DNA from: Planctomycetota bacterium
GTDB taxonomy: Bacteria; Planctomycetota; Phycisphaerae; UBA1845; UTPLA1
NCBI GenBank assembly: GCA_015654675.1
Contig: JAATGM010000020.1
Location: forward strand, 62,001-126,000
Reading direction: 5' to 3'
DNA length: 64,000 bases
In this document: piece after piece, positions 53,274 through 62,300 of the stretch
How the letters are laid out: each line of letters starts with the position of its first letter
How positions within the stretch are numbered: position 1 is the first letter of the stretch
The notes under the pieces: model-generated
The model's input: only the letters and a program-made list of their open reading frames with translations
Told to the model about the DNA's origin: nothing
Databases searched by the model: none
Position numbers and translations under genes: made by a program

Positions 53274-54014
53274 ATGCAGGGCGGGAAGATGGCGATGGAA
53301 TTTTCGAGTACAGCAAGCGGAAAATTGTGGCTGTCCCGCGTATTCGTTCGCCGGCATGGCGCAGGAGATTATTTACGCCTCAAGGCGTGTCTCATTCTGA
53401 ACGCCAGTTTTGCATTGGCATTGGGTTTCGAAGAGTTCGGGTGCTCCGCAAATACTTCCATTTGCTCAATCAATGGTGATGGATCGGTGACCCTCACAGA
53501 CAAACGATCGTTTAGGATGGCGGGGATTCGTATGAAACCGGACTCGGAAATCGGAGAAGGCCCTGCGCTCGCACTCGCACTTAAAATTGTCGAGTCAGTG
53601 TCCCGGGACGTACGGATCGTGGTGGACAAGGCATCTGGCGAGGCCACGATCTATTATGAGCAACCAATTTTCTATGAGAAGTACAATCCGATCTGGATCA
53701 TCATGCCGCCGAGCCGCACAAGCATGGTGAACGAACTGCTCATCTACATCGGAATGGCCGAACTCGACGGATCGATCGATGGCGTTTCTCATTCTGAGAA
53801 CGAGGCATTGAGGCGGGCGCAGGCAAAATACCGGCAGTATGAGAGCGGGTGTGTTCCACCGATGAAGCTGTCGTATCTGGCGGCTAAACCGGAACTCCTC
53901 TATTGGCCGACGAAGGGTTTCCTACCTAATCTGGCGCCGAAGGATTATGAAAGGTGTTCAATTCAGCGGAATGGTCGGATGAGTGAGGCGGGCGCGAAGG
54001 GCGCGGACGAGTGA
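53274..54014 (+). CDS. Possible SNase-fold secreted protein
   Basis: A 246-residue protein, AT-richer than its neighbours. Residues about 37-57 are hydrophobic (LKACLILNASFALALGF) and end in a Cys, so a signal or lipoprotein leader is possible, though with a long N-terminal extension. The stretch INGDGSVTLTDKRSFRMAGI fits a staphylococcal nuclease opening (DGDT-L-DG--VRL-GI), and VNELLIYIGMAELDG with EALRRAQAKYRQ resembles its C-terminal helices. The usual catalytic Arg and Asp/Glu positions are not clearly present. It follows the kinase gene by 31 bases. Function unproven; may be inactive. Confidence 0.6.
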   Translation: MQGGKMAMEFSSTASGKLWLSRVFVRRHGAGDYLRLKACLILNASFALALGFEEFGCSANTSICSINGDGSVTLTDKRSFRMAGIRMKPDSEIGEGPALALALKIVESVSRDVRIVVDKASGEATIYYEQPIFYEKYNPIWIIMPPSRTSMVNELLIYIGMAELDGSIDGVSHSENEALRRAQAKYRQYESGCVPPMKLSYLAAKPELLYWPTKGFLPNLAPKDYERCSIQRNGRMSEAGAKGADE

Positions 54015-54099
54015 GCGACTGTTGGCGGCGCGCGGGGTGGGAGCGGTGTGACGCGGAGCGGTAGCGATCCGGATCGGGCGATTTGCGGTGCGGAGAATC

Positions 54100-54567
54100 G
54101 TGTCATCGAATCTTCGAGTGCGAGGTCGGCGAGTCGCGACGAGATGGCTCACAGTCTGCCTTGGTCTGGCATTGGGTGCGAGCGGCCTCTGGTGATATGT
54201 TGGGAAACTCCGGAATGCATGTCGCACATACGCAGAAATTGGCGTATGCGTCTACCGTGATGGGATTCCGGGAAGATTTGCATGTGAGGTGCTCGACACG
54301 TCGGGGCAGCCACTATCGGGAGTGCTGGTCCGAGTGTGAAGCAATTCTGGTTGGACGGCCAGCGACGAGCGTACTGACGAGCATGGTAAGGTGCAGATTC
54401 CAAGTCATGAGGATGATGTGAACGGCGTCGCCGTGAATGATACTGAAATAGCTTTCAATTCAGCCACACCTTGGTTTCCGCCGCTACGCGCGTCCAGTGG
54501 CCTGCGCTTGGTCTTCGTGGTTCCACGTAGTTTCGGGCACGCTTCGACCGAGGCGCTTCCCAATTGA
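54100..54567 (+). pseudogene. Secreted carboxypeptidase-regulatory-like protein with two in-frame TGA codons
   Basis: One reading frame encodes a membrane/signal helix (WLTVCLGLALGASGLW), then TGA at 54193-54195, then a continuation (YVGKLRNACRT, then CEVLDTSGQPLSGVLVRV), TGA at 54337-54339, and a further segment (DERTDEHGKVQIPSHEDD) to a TGA at 54565-54567. The VLDTSGQPLSGVLVRV pattern and TDEHGKVQIP fit the carboxypeptidase regulatory-like or Ig-like fold. No frameshift is needed. The simplest reading is a decayed gene with two nonsense mutations; recoding cannot be excluded from sequence alone. Confidence 0.6.
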
Positions 54568-54612
54568 CTATGGAGGCGATCGTTTCCAGATTCTCTACCC
54601 AGCCTCACTCAC

Positions 54613-54732
54613 GGTCGATGCAGCTGGCGGCGCATTGCGGCGGTTGGGTGTCAGGCGACGGGAGGAGCCGCATTCCGGGTCGACGAAAGAGTCCTGTCAC
54701 CGTACGGGCCTCCGCGGAAGAGCATGCTGCGG
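54613..54732 (-). pseudogene. Decayed copy of the TolB-like gene tail
   Basis: About 120 bases align well with the 3' end of the TolB-like gene at 55870-55994: shared blocks include GTGTCAGGCG, GGAGCCGC.TTCC, GTCGACGA and TGCGGGCCTCCG. The translated remnant FRGGPYGDRT matches YLGGPHGDMG of the intact gene. Shifts and missing bases break the frame. The insertion overlaps the end of the membrane gene at 54697-55179, whose last codons derive from it. Confidence 0.65.
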
Positions 54733-55179
54733 AAATCGGTGCCTGTCCCGGGTATCGCGATACCAGAGGAAGGCGGTGGTGGCCGCCAACGCGATGAAGG
54801 GAAGCCAGAGCGGGACCCGGAGCACGAAGCATCCGCGGGCTTTGAATGGTGTGGGGCAGATATTCTGATACGGTGAGTAAACTCCTTGATCGTGTTCAAG
54901 GATGCAATCGGCCACGGAAAGCCCGCGTGGTGGTGAGATGCCACCGAGGATGCGTTGCAATCTAGCTACATCGGCCTGGGACCAGACGCTTCTGGATATT
55001 GTCACGGCTTGATGAGCGACGCCAATTTCCCATTTCGGCCCGGGGGCGAGTCCATTCGATGCATATCGAATGCCGACGAAGAAGTTTGCTTGCCATGCGA
55101 TAGCAAACGCGCCGGTGGCGGCGAGCATGGTCCATTTCGCGACGGTAAGGCGTTGGCGCGGGGTGCTCATGGCAAGCAA
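54697..55179 (-). CDS. Two-helix membrane protein with altered C-terminus
   Basis: A 160-residue protein with helices at about residues 16-38 (WTMLAATGAFAIAWQANFFV) and 121-139 (LWLPFIALAATTAFLWYRD). The layout of TM, extracytoplasmic loop and final TM with WYRD matches small planctomycete membrane proteins that normally continue into a Cys-x-x-Cys zinc ribbon. Here, after WYRDTRDRH, the last codons come from the TolB-tail remnant and the ribbon is missing. Function unknown. It may be a truncated but expressed gene. Confidence 0.6.
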   Translation of the reverse strand: MLAMSTPRQRLTVAKWTMLAATGAFAIAWQANFFVGIRYASNGLAPGPKWEIGVAHQAVTISRSVWSQADVARLQRILGGISPPRGLSVADCILEHDQGVYSPYQNICPTPFKARGCFVLRVPLWLPFIALAATTAFLWYRDTRDRHRFPQHALPRRPVR

Positions 55180-55196
55180 ACATCGTTTGACGACTC

Positions 55197-55232
55197 TGGC
55201 GGCAGGCGGCGGACGGAGCCGCTTTCCAGGTC
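55197..55232 (-). pseudogene. Short remnant of the TolB-like gene tail
   Basis: A 36-base stretch that closely matches part of the TolB-like gene tail at 55907-55941 (about 28 of the 30 central bases; CAGGCGGCGGA and GGAGCCGCTTTCCA). Its translation on the minus strand contains DLESGSVRRLPPES, next to DLESGSFRRLTPQS in the intact gene. Upstream similarity fades. Second remnant of this family. Confidence 0.6.
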
Positions 55233-55302
55233 CCGCGTATTGCGTGTCCCTCTTTGTCCGCGGACTTGTGCCGATCGGACTAGATCTTGAGAAGCTTTCG
55301 CG

Positions 55303-55812
55303 TCAGTCAAATCGCATTACCAAATTAGTTATCAGAAGTAATACAAGCAGCAGCAAGGCACCGACTAAAGTGGCCCCGATGCATAGTGCGACGCCGTCAT
55401 CCGAAACTCGTTCGCGCACAAGCACTCCGCGTAGGTGTAGTATATGCACCCCGGTGGCGATCGCGTATGCAGAGACTGGGACTATCTGGCAACATGTGAG
55501 ATACCAAATATCATTCCCATTTGTATAAATATACTGACTTCCGGGTGAGGCGACCGCGGTCATCCAAAAAATACGGGAGGCGCATGATAGTACTACGCCC
55601 GATACCAGGATCACACATGCGATCATGATATGGCGTTTCAGCAAGCGGACAGCGAACTCGCGCCGACTGGCAGAGTCGTGGCGAGCAATCAGCTCGCTTC
55701 GATCGAACGTATTTCCACACTCTGGGCATTTCGATCCCACCAATCCGCGAAGATTGTAGTCACAATGCCAGCAGCGAAGATCGCGATGAATCATCTCAGA
55801 GGTCATCGGCAT
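55303..55812 (-). CDS. Zinc-ribbon membrane protein
   Basis: A 169-residue protein. The N-terminal zinc ribbon is CWHCDYNLRGLVGSKCPECG, a motif common in planctomycete small membrane proteins. Three or four hydrophobic helices follow, near 65-85 (HIMIACVILVSGVVLSCASR), 105-125 and 140-165 (ALCIGATLVGALLLLVLLLI). The C-terminal end is membrane. The coding DNA is distinctly AT-richer than the window average. Function unknown. Confidence 0.72.
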   Translation of the reverse strand: MPMTSEMIHRDLRCWHCDYNLRGLVGSKCPECGNTFDRSELIARHDSASRREFAVRLLKRHIMIACVILVSGVVLSCASRIFWMTAVASPGSQYIYTNGNDIWYLTCCQIVPVSAYAIATGVHILHLRGVLVRERVSDDGVALCIGATLVGALLLLVLLLITNLVMRFD

Positions 55813-55861
55813 CCATTTCCAATCCTACGTGCCCGGCGGAAAGCCATCGGGGAGTTGCGCC

Positions 55862-57142
55862 TTATTTAGAGTCGACGCCGCCGGCAGCGCATTTCGGCGA
55901 TTGGGGTGTCAGGCGGCGGAAGGAGCCGCTTTCCAAGTCGACGAGATAGAGTCCCATGTCGCCGTGCGGGCCTCCGAGGTAGAGCAAGCTGCGTCCGTCG
56001 GGAGAAAATTGCATTGCGGTCATCCCGCCGTGCTTGGGGTATTCGCGGATCGAGCGCGATTGAATGTCCGAAATGCAGAGTCCGTTTTGCGTTCGTCGCT
56101 GACCATTGATTTCAGAAGTGTACTTTTTTTGGTATGCGAGCTTGTCGCCGATGGGCGAAAAGCACATGTCGGAGCCATAGGACACCTGTTCATTATCCAA
56201 GAGGCGGCGCCGGTTGCTGCCGTTGAAATCCATCAGATAGACTTCGCTTTGCCCACCAAGCGAACCCAACGCAATTGTACTTCCATCGTCATTGATTCGA
56301 ACGAGAAGACCCCCTCCGAGGTCGTTGACGATTGCTGTCGTGAGATCGACGCTGAATGCCCGGCTCCGGCTGTAAGCAACTTGACCGAAGACGAGCCGAT
56401 TTCCATCTCTGCTCGCGTGAAAATATCCACTTCCAATTGAGCAAATCTGCCTGGGATCACTCGAATCGAGATTGGTCAACCACAGTCCTTTTTCACCTGA
56501 CCAGATCAGTTGCCTTCCGTTCGGGTGAAAACGCGGCGAACCGATGATCCCGGGCGGCCTGGCTATTTGGCGGACGACGTTTCCTTGCAGGTCGACTACC
56601 ACAAATTGATAACCGTAACGATATCCGGTTAGCCAATGGGTTTCGCCGGCTGTCATTCCGGCCAGAAGCGATTTGCTGTCGGGCGACCAGCAGCCGCGGG
56701 TTTCATAACCGGGTAGCACATGGTCTCCCTGATTGCGGATCAGGCAATGCTGGTTTGTACCGTCGGCGTTCATGAGCCAGATGTCCTGGTCGCGTTCGCC
56801 GTTTGCCGCAGGAGCGCGCCTTGAGCAAAAGGCGATTTTTGAGCCGTCTGGCGAGAATGTTCCATTGCAGTCTACCAGTTTGTAATATCCGCCACATGCC
56901 AGGTGCGACGACACAGCAATGACGACGAGCAGCGTGCGCAGCACCTGAGCTGAGCCGATTCGAGCCGTTTGACGCGATGTGGGAGGATCGAGGGAAACGT
57001 CAGGCGAAATTGGGAGACGGCGAAGCGTGTAGTGGCGCTCTAATGTGGGGCGAATGATTTGAGATGATCGGTCGTTCATCATCGGGATTGTGATGCCTTT
57101 CGTTTGCAGCGAGAGGATTGGCTCATGCGAAACGCCGGTCAT
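55862..57142 (-). CDS. TolB-like/PD40 beta-propeller lipoprotein
   Basis: A secreted protein of about 426 residues. A lipoprotein-like leader (TLLVVIAVSSHLACGG) lies unusually far in, at about residue 70, so the true start may be later (a GTG at 56944 is possible). The rest has PD40/WD40-type blades: CNGTFSPDGSKIAFCSRRA, ETRGCWSPDSKSLLAG, SPRFHPNGRQLIWSG, DMCFSPIGDKLAYQKKYTS and AMQFSPDGRSLLYLGGP. It may bind proteins or glycans outside the inner membrane. Decayed copies of its tail lie at 54613-54732 and 55197-55232. It starts two bases after the next gene's stop and may be coupled. Confidence 0.8.
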   Translation of the reverse strand: MTGVSHEPILSLQTKGITIPMMNDRSSQIIRPTLERHYTLRRLPISPDVSLDPPTSRQTARIGSAQVLRTLLVVIAVSSHLACGGYYKLVDCNGTFSPDGSKIAFCSRRAPAANGERDQDIWLMNADGTNQHCLIRNQGDHVLPGYETRGCWSPDSKSLLAGMTAGETHWLTGYRYGYQFVVVDLQGNVVRQIARPPGIIGSPRFHPNGRQLIWSGEKGLWLTNLDSSDPRQICSIGSGYFHASRDGNRLVFGQVAYSRSRAFSVDLTTAIVNDLGGGLLVRINDDGSTIALGSLGGQSEVYLMDFNGSNRRRLLDNEQVSYGSDMCFSPIGDKLAYQKKYTSEINGQRRTQNGLCISDIQSRSIREYPKHGGMTAMQFSPDGRSLLYLGGPHGDMGLYLVDLESGSFRRLTPQSPKCAAGGVDSK

Positions 57143-57147
57143 CAATG

Positions 57148-57858
57148 CTAGGGATCCGTTAGCCTTGCGTTTGTGACGACGCCGTCGGGATCTACATCAA
57201 ACATGACGCACATGCCGGAGCTTGGGCCGACGGGCAATTTGGGGTGGCCGAGGTCGTACTGCAGGTTGTGAAAGACGGTTCGCGGGCTTCCGAACATGGC
57301 CACAATGCGATCTCTCGATTGGCCGTGAAGTGTCTTCCGAGATTGGGCAGTATCGAGCATTGAGAGTCGATCGCAGATCGACGCGGTCTTCCAGGCGACT
57401 TCGTCGAATGGCTTGAAGTCGAGGATACAATCTGCGGGACGCCCCGATATATGAATTCCGTTGACAGACCAGTCCGAGTTAAATGCAAAGCTTGCCTCCG
57501 CCCCGTCGCCCAACGAGTACCCGAGAGTGCGAGACTCATATGAGGGCGGGCCGAGCCTTGCGCGGACTTCAGTGGCGGCCAGCCCGACGATGTGTCCGTC
57601 GCGAAGGAGATTTCTTACCATCGTCCGTCGGGTATCAGGATTCCCGACTCGCCAAGCGGATGCGTCGAAGGATCTTTCGGACGCGAAGGCCGTTCGGCGA
57701 TTGAGATAGCGAGCCCCCGCGCGCATACCGACTGCCAGCAGCGCGATAACACCCGCGATGGCGATCAGTCGCGCAGCGGTATGGCCGGACCGGTATGGGC
57801 CCACTATGAGCGCTTTTGATGATTGATAAACGATCGCGACGAGTTGTCTATTGACCAT
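57148..57858 (-). CDS. Membrane-anchored protein with two BamE/SmpA-like modules (tentative)
   Basis: A 236-residue protein from ATG 57858 (site GGATGG eight bases upstream). A single N-terminal membrane helix (AARLIAIAGVIALLAVGMRA) anchors a soluble part with two similar small modules: IVGLAATEVRARLGPPSYES and DRIVAMFGSPRTVFHNLQYD, each followed by a strand ending in NG or V. This VxxLGxP pattern is that of BamE/SmpA-like domains, but this is a weak assignment. The gene is co-oriented with the TolB-like gene two bases ahead. Function unknown. Confidence 0.65.
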   Translation of the reverse strand: MVNRQLVAIVYQSSKALIVGPYRSGHTAARLIAIAGVIALLAVGMRAGARYLNRRTAFASERSFDASAWRVGNPDTRRTMVRNLLRDGHIVGLAATEVRARLGPPSYESRTLGYSLGDGAEASFAFNSDWSVNGIHISGRPADCILDFKPFDEVAWKTASICDRLSMLDTAQSRKTLHGQSRDRIVAMFGSPRTVFHNLQYDLGHPKLPVGPSSGMCVMFDVDPDGVVTNARLTDP

Positions 57859-58106
57859 GCTGCGTGCCATCCTATGAACGCGCGGTGACGATGACTCTCG
57901 TTCGCAATTCCGCCGGGCCGAATCGCGCGCTGCGGTCATAGTCGTGGAAATCGTCGTCGCGCAACGAGAAAAATCCATCCAATCTGAAAGCTGGCTGGTC
58001 GAGTCGCCACTGATGCTAAGTCGTTTGAATCTGACCGGTTAGGCGTTTGGGCAAAAGAGAACATGACGGCTGCCTGCCGGGCGCGGATGGCCATTTCGCG
58101 CGGGAA

Positions 58107-59189
58107 TTAGGAGAGAGACTCGATGAACGCGCGGGCCTGGGATTCTCCGTCGGTTATGAGGCGATTGATCAGTTCGGGCTGGCGGGAAAGTTTGGAGACG
58201 TAGTCGAGGGAGTCCATCAGTTCTTCGGACATGCGGATGATGCGCACCTTGACGGGTTCGCGGCGGGTGATGCCGAATCGGTTAAGGACCTCGTCGGAAA
58301 GGGCGTTCTCGCTGAGTAGAAAATTGATGAACTCGAGCAATTCGAGACTGTGGTGGAACGAGACGTTGCCGACCATCTGGTTGCGGCGGTCGGCGATCTC
58401 AGCTGGGCGGGTTGGGACTGATTTACAGGTGGTGGAGTTGATCTGGATGATCCAGATTTCGTCGGGAATATGGTCGTCGCCGACGTAGCGCGGGCGGAAG
58501 AGCTCCTGAATCGGCGGGTTGTCGGAGAAGAGGCCGTCCCAGTAGTAGTGGTCTCCGATGCGGACGGCGGGGAAGAGCATGGGGACGGCGGCGGAGGCGA
58601 GGATGGCCTCGACGCAGACTTCATTCTTGTGCGAGTAGAACTTCTTCAGCTCGCCGGTGAGGACATCGGCGGCGCCGACGATGAGGATCGGGCTTTCGGG
58701 GCGGGTGAGCTTTGAGAAATCGGCGAAGTTGATGTGCTTTTCGAGCATGGCCTTGAGGTCGGTGAAGAGATTTCGCGGGAGGAACATGTTCAGCAGGGCG
58801 AAGCCCATCTGCATGGGGAGGTCGCTGGGGCTCAACTCGAACTGCGGGAACCAGCCCTTCTGGACCATGCGGAGGTACTCGGCGCCGCATCGGTCGAGCA
58901 TGAGTTCTTCAGGGTGCTGGGCGGTGAGCTCGCGCCAGAAATCGACGAGGCGATCCTGGATGGGTGTCTTGTCGCCGTGGGCGGCTTTGACGAGGCCGTA
59001 CCAGGCGAGGGTGGCGCAGACCGCGCCGCCCGACGTGCCGCTGAGGGTTGTGATCTGGTGCGAGACGTGCACCCGGTTTTCGAACAGTGTTTTGAGGACG
59101 CCGGCAGTAAAGGCGGTCTGGCTTCCGCCGCCCTGACATGCAATGGCGATTTTCTTGCGGGTCATAGGTTTACTTTCAACGTCGGGCAT
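58107..59189 (-). CDS. Patatin-like phospholipase
   Basis: A 360-residue protein of the patatin-like lipase family. The oxyanion loop is GGGSQTAFTAGVL, the nucleophile Ser lies in GTSGGAV (about residue 49), and the catalytic Asp in WDGLFSDNPP. The C-terminal region is helical. Such enzymes cleave acyl chains from phospholipids or esters. Either of two ATG codons (59189 or 59165) may be the start; neither has a clear site. It has no signal peptide and is probably cytosolic or peripheral. Confidence 0.87.
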   Translation of the reverse strand: MPDVESKPMTRKKIAIACQGGGSQTAFTAGVLKTLFENRVHVSHQITTLSGTSGGAVCATLAWYGLVKAAHGDKTPIQDRLVDFWRELTAQHPEELMLDRCGAEYLRMVQKGWFPQFELSPSDLPMQMGFALLNMFLPRNLFTDLKAMLEKHINFADFSKLTRPESPILIVGAADVLTGELKKFYSHKNEVCVEAILASAAVPMLFPAVRIGDHYYWDGLFSDNPPIQELFRPRYVGDDHIPDEIWIIQINSTTCKSVPTRPAEIADRRNQMVGNVSFHHSLELLEFINFLLSENALSDEVLNRFGITRREPVKVRIIRMSEELMDSLDYVSKLSRQPELINRLITDGESQARAFIESLS

Positions 59190-59385
59190 ATCGCGGCGGG
59201 ATTCGGCCGCGCAATTGACCGGAGTAAGGCAACGTTAGTGGATGGAGGTAATGGGCTCAAGACTCCGGTCTGAGCGGACGATCAGGCGGCCAGGAGTTTA
59301 GAGGTCGTCGTGTTAGCCGCCGCGCGGGTCGTGATTCGACGTTTCCGTCGCGGCCGATCGCTCGCATTCGAGATTTCCAAGTTGC

Positions 59386-62300
59386 CTAAGGGCATTGCAG
59401 AGTCGGATTGGTCAGCAGCTCAGTTACGAAGGCCTGGACGTCGGCGTTGTTGAGGCGGTTGTCGTTGTTCATGTCGGCGCAGCCGCAGTCGTTGATCGAG
59501 AGGTTGTGGCCGGCGATGCAATTCATGAAGGGGGTGATGTCGCGGCCGTCGATCATGGCGTCGAGGTCGAGGTCGCCGTGGCAGAAGGCGCCGCAGCCGC
59601 ACTGGTCGGCGCGGCCGTCGTGGTCGAGGTCCGTGAGGAGGTTGTCCTGAATGTCGCAACTGTCGGGACGGCCATTGGCGTTGCAGTCGTCGACGGTGCC
59701 GGACGCCAGCTCGCAGGCGTCGAGGATGCCGTTGGTGTTGCAGTCGCCTTCGGTGGTGGCGTAATCGACCTTAACGGATATGTAGGACGCGCCGGAGCAG
59801 AGGCCGTCTACCAGGGCGTTGGGCTGCATGGTGATGAGGGCATTGCCGCCGGCGACCGCGGCGTTCCATGTGGCGGCTGCGCAAGTGAGCGTGGTGGTGT
59901 TGGCGAGCGGGCAGGTGAATCCCGAGGTGGTGAAGACATTTCCGAGTCCGATGCCGTTGACGGAGATATTCACGAATTCCGATGCGGAGTCGATGTCGGC
60001 GACGGCCTTGAAGGTGAGGGTGACGTCGCCGGCGGCGGCGACCGGGGGTGAAGTTAGAAGGTAGGTCTGTGGATTGGGCTGCACAAATGGGGAGAGATTG
60101 GGCGACTGGCGGCTGAAGGAGCCGACGAGCTGGCACGAGTCAGGGACGAGATTGTGGTCGCAGTCGGCGAGGCATGATCCGCCGCAGAGGGACGGGTTGG
60201 TCTGGCAGGCGTCGGGGATTCCGTCCTGATTGCAGTCCGGGACTGTGCCGAGGTTGACGTCGCAGCTGTCGGGGACGTTGTTGTGATTGCAGTCTGCGCA
60301 GGTTGGACAGAGCGGCGGGAGCTGGCACTCGTCGGGGATGGAGTCGGCCTGACAGTCGGGGCTGAAGTGGCTGAGGATGTCGCAGGCATCGGGGATGTTG
60401 TTGCTGTTGCAATCGGGGCAGGTGGGGCAGAGGGGCGGCAGTTCACATTCGTCGGGGATGTTGTTGGCCTGGCAATCGAGACTGGTATGGGCGGTGATGT
60501 CGCAGGCGTCGGGAATGTTGTTGTGGTTACAGTCCTTGCAGGTGGGGCAGAGCGGGGGAATCTGGCATTCGTCGGGGACGCCGTCCTGCTGACAATCGGG
60601 GCTGGTGTGGGCCGCGACGTCGCATGCGTCGGGGATGGCGTTGGCGTTGCAGTCGATCTCGCAGGAATCAGGAATGTGGTTGGCGTCGCAATCGAGGCAG
60701 TTGGGGCAAATGGGCGGGACCTGGCAAATGTCCGGGATCATGTCGTGATTGCAGTCGGCGCAGGTGGGGCAGATCGGTGGAACATCGCATTCGTCGGGGA
60801 TGGCGTTGGCGTTGCAGTCGGGGCTGGTGGCGTTGGCGATGTCGGTCGCGTCGGGGATGCCGTTGTTGTTGCAATCGGTGATGGCGCTGAAGGTGACGGG
60901 GTCGGAGGGGATGCCATTGGCGACGACGTAGAGCGAGTAGGTGCCGCCCTGGAGACTTTGTGGCACGCGGAATTCGGTGGTGACGATCGCGGCGCCGGTC
61001 ATGACGCTGGTGCGGCTCCAGCTAAAGGTGCGCGCGTAGTAGACGTTTGTTCCGCTGGTTAGTCGGACGAGCGGGTAGTTGCTATCCATCTGCAAATCGT
61101 CGCCGTAGCCGGCGCCTTCGGAGATGCCGTTGAGGCCGGTGCCGGTGAGGTGGTATGAGCCGTCGAGGTTGGAGGTGATGGTGTTGATGACGGGCTTTCC
61201 GGCCGTGAGCGGCGCGCCGGTTGGCGTGTAGACATAGAGTTGGCTGCCGAAGTGAGAGTACAGCACGCCGCCGTCGGGGAGGACGAGCATGGCGGCTTCG
61301 AACGAGGAGATGTTGTCGGTGGGGCCGGTTGGGCCGTTGACGGCGGTGAATGCGTTGGCGACGTAGTCGTATTCGTAGAAGCTGGTGGGCGAGGGAAAGT
61401 GATTGCCGCTGGTCGGGATGGCGCTGACGGCGCAGAGAATGTTGCCATTGACCATCATGGCGGCGGGGGCGTCGGGCGTTCCGTGGCTGCCGGGGATGTC
61501 GGGGCCGGCGATCCAGGTGCCGGGGCTGGTTGTTCCGGTCGGGGTATAGATGGCGGTGTGTCCGGTGGAGCCGAGGAAGAAGGCCTTGCCGTTGGGGAGG
61601 AGGAAAGCGGCGCCCAGTTCGAAACCGAAGGGATCGTAGAGGGAGACTGGGACAATTCCGTCGTTGATCCAGGTGTTGGTGGCTGGGATGTAGCGCTCGG
61701 AATTGGTGCCAAAGGGATCGATGGTGAGGATGCTGTCGTCCGGGAGTTTGACCCAGCTGGCTTCGTCCTGATAGGAGCCGCGGAAGAGTCTCGGGCCGTT
61801 GGTCCAGGTGTTGGTGTTGGGGTTGTAGAGGACGGTTCCGCCGGAGGTTCGTGGGGCGACCGGGCTAATGAGGACGCTTCCGTTGGCGGTGATTTTGGCC
61901 ATTGAGTCGAGGAAGGCCTGGGCGCCGCCGGTGACCGGCGAGGTTGCGGCCGGGTTGAGCACGGTCGTGGGGATGGGGTTGGCGGTCCAGATGTTTGTGA
62001 GCGGGTCATAGATTTCGGATTTAGAGGCACCGGTTCCGTATTCGCCGCCGGCGACGAAGAGGCGGCCGTCCTGAAGGAGGGCGGAGGAGTAGTAGAGGCG
62101 GCTATCGATCATCGAGCCGAGGACGGACCAGGTGCCGTTGATAAAGCTGCCGTGGATGTCGGGGGTGAGTCGGAACCAGCCGCGGCCGATGGTGGAGCCG
62201 TCGTTCTGAGCGGCGGCGATGGTGCCGTCGGAGAGCTGGATCATGAGATTGACACCGCCGGGGGCGGAGCGGACGAGGGGCGTCCAGGTGCCGGCCATCG

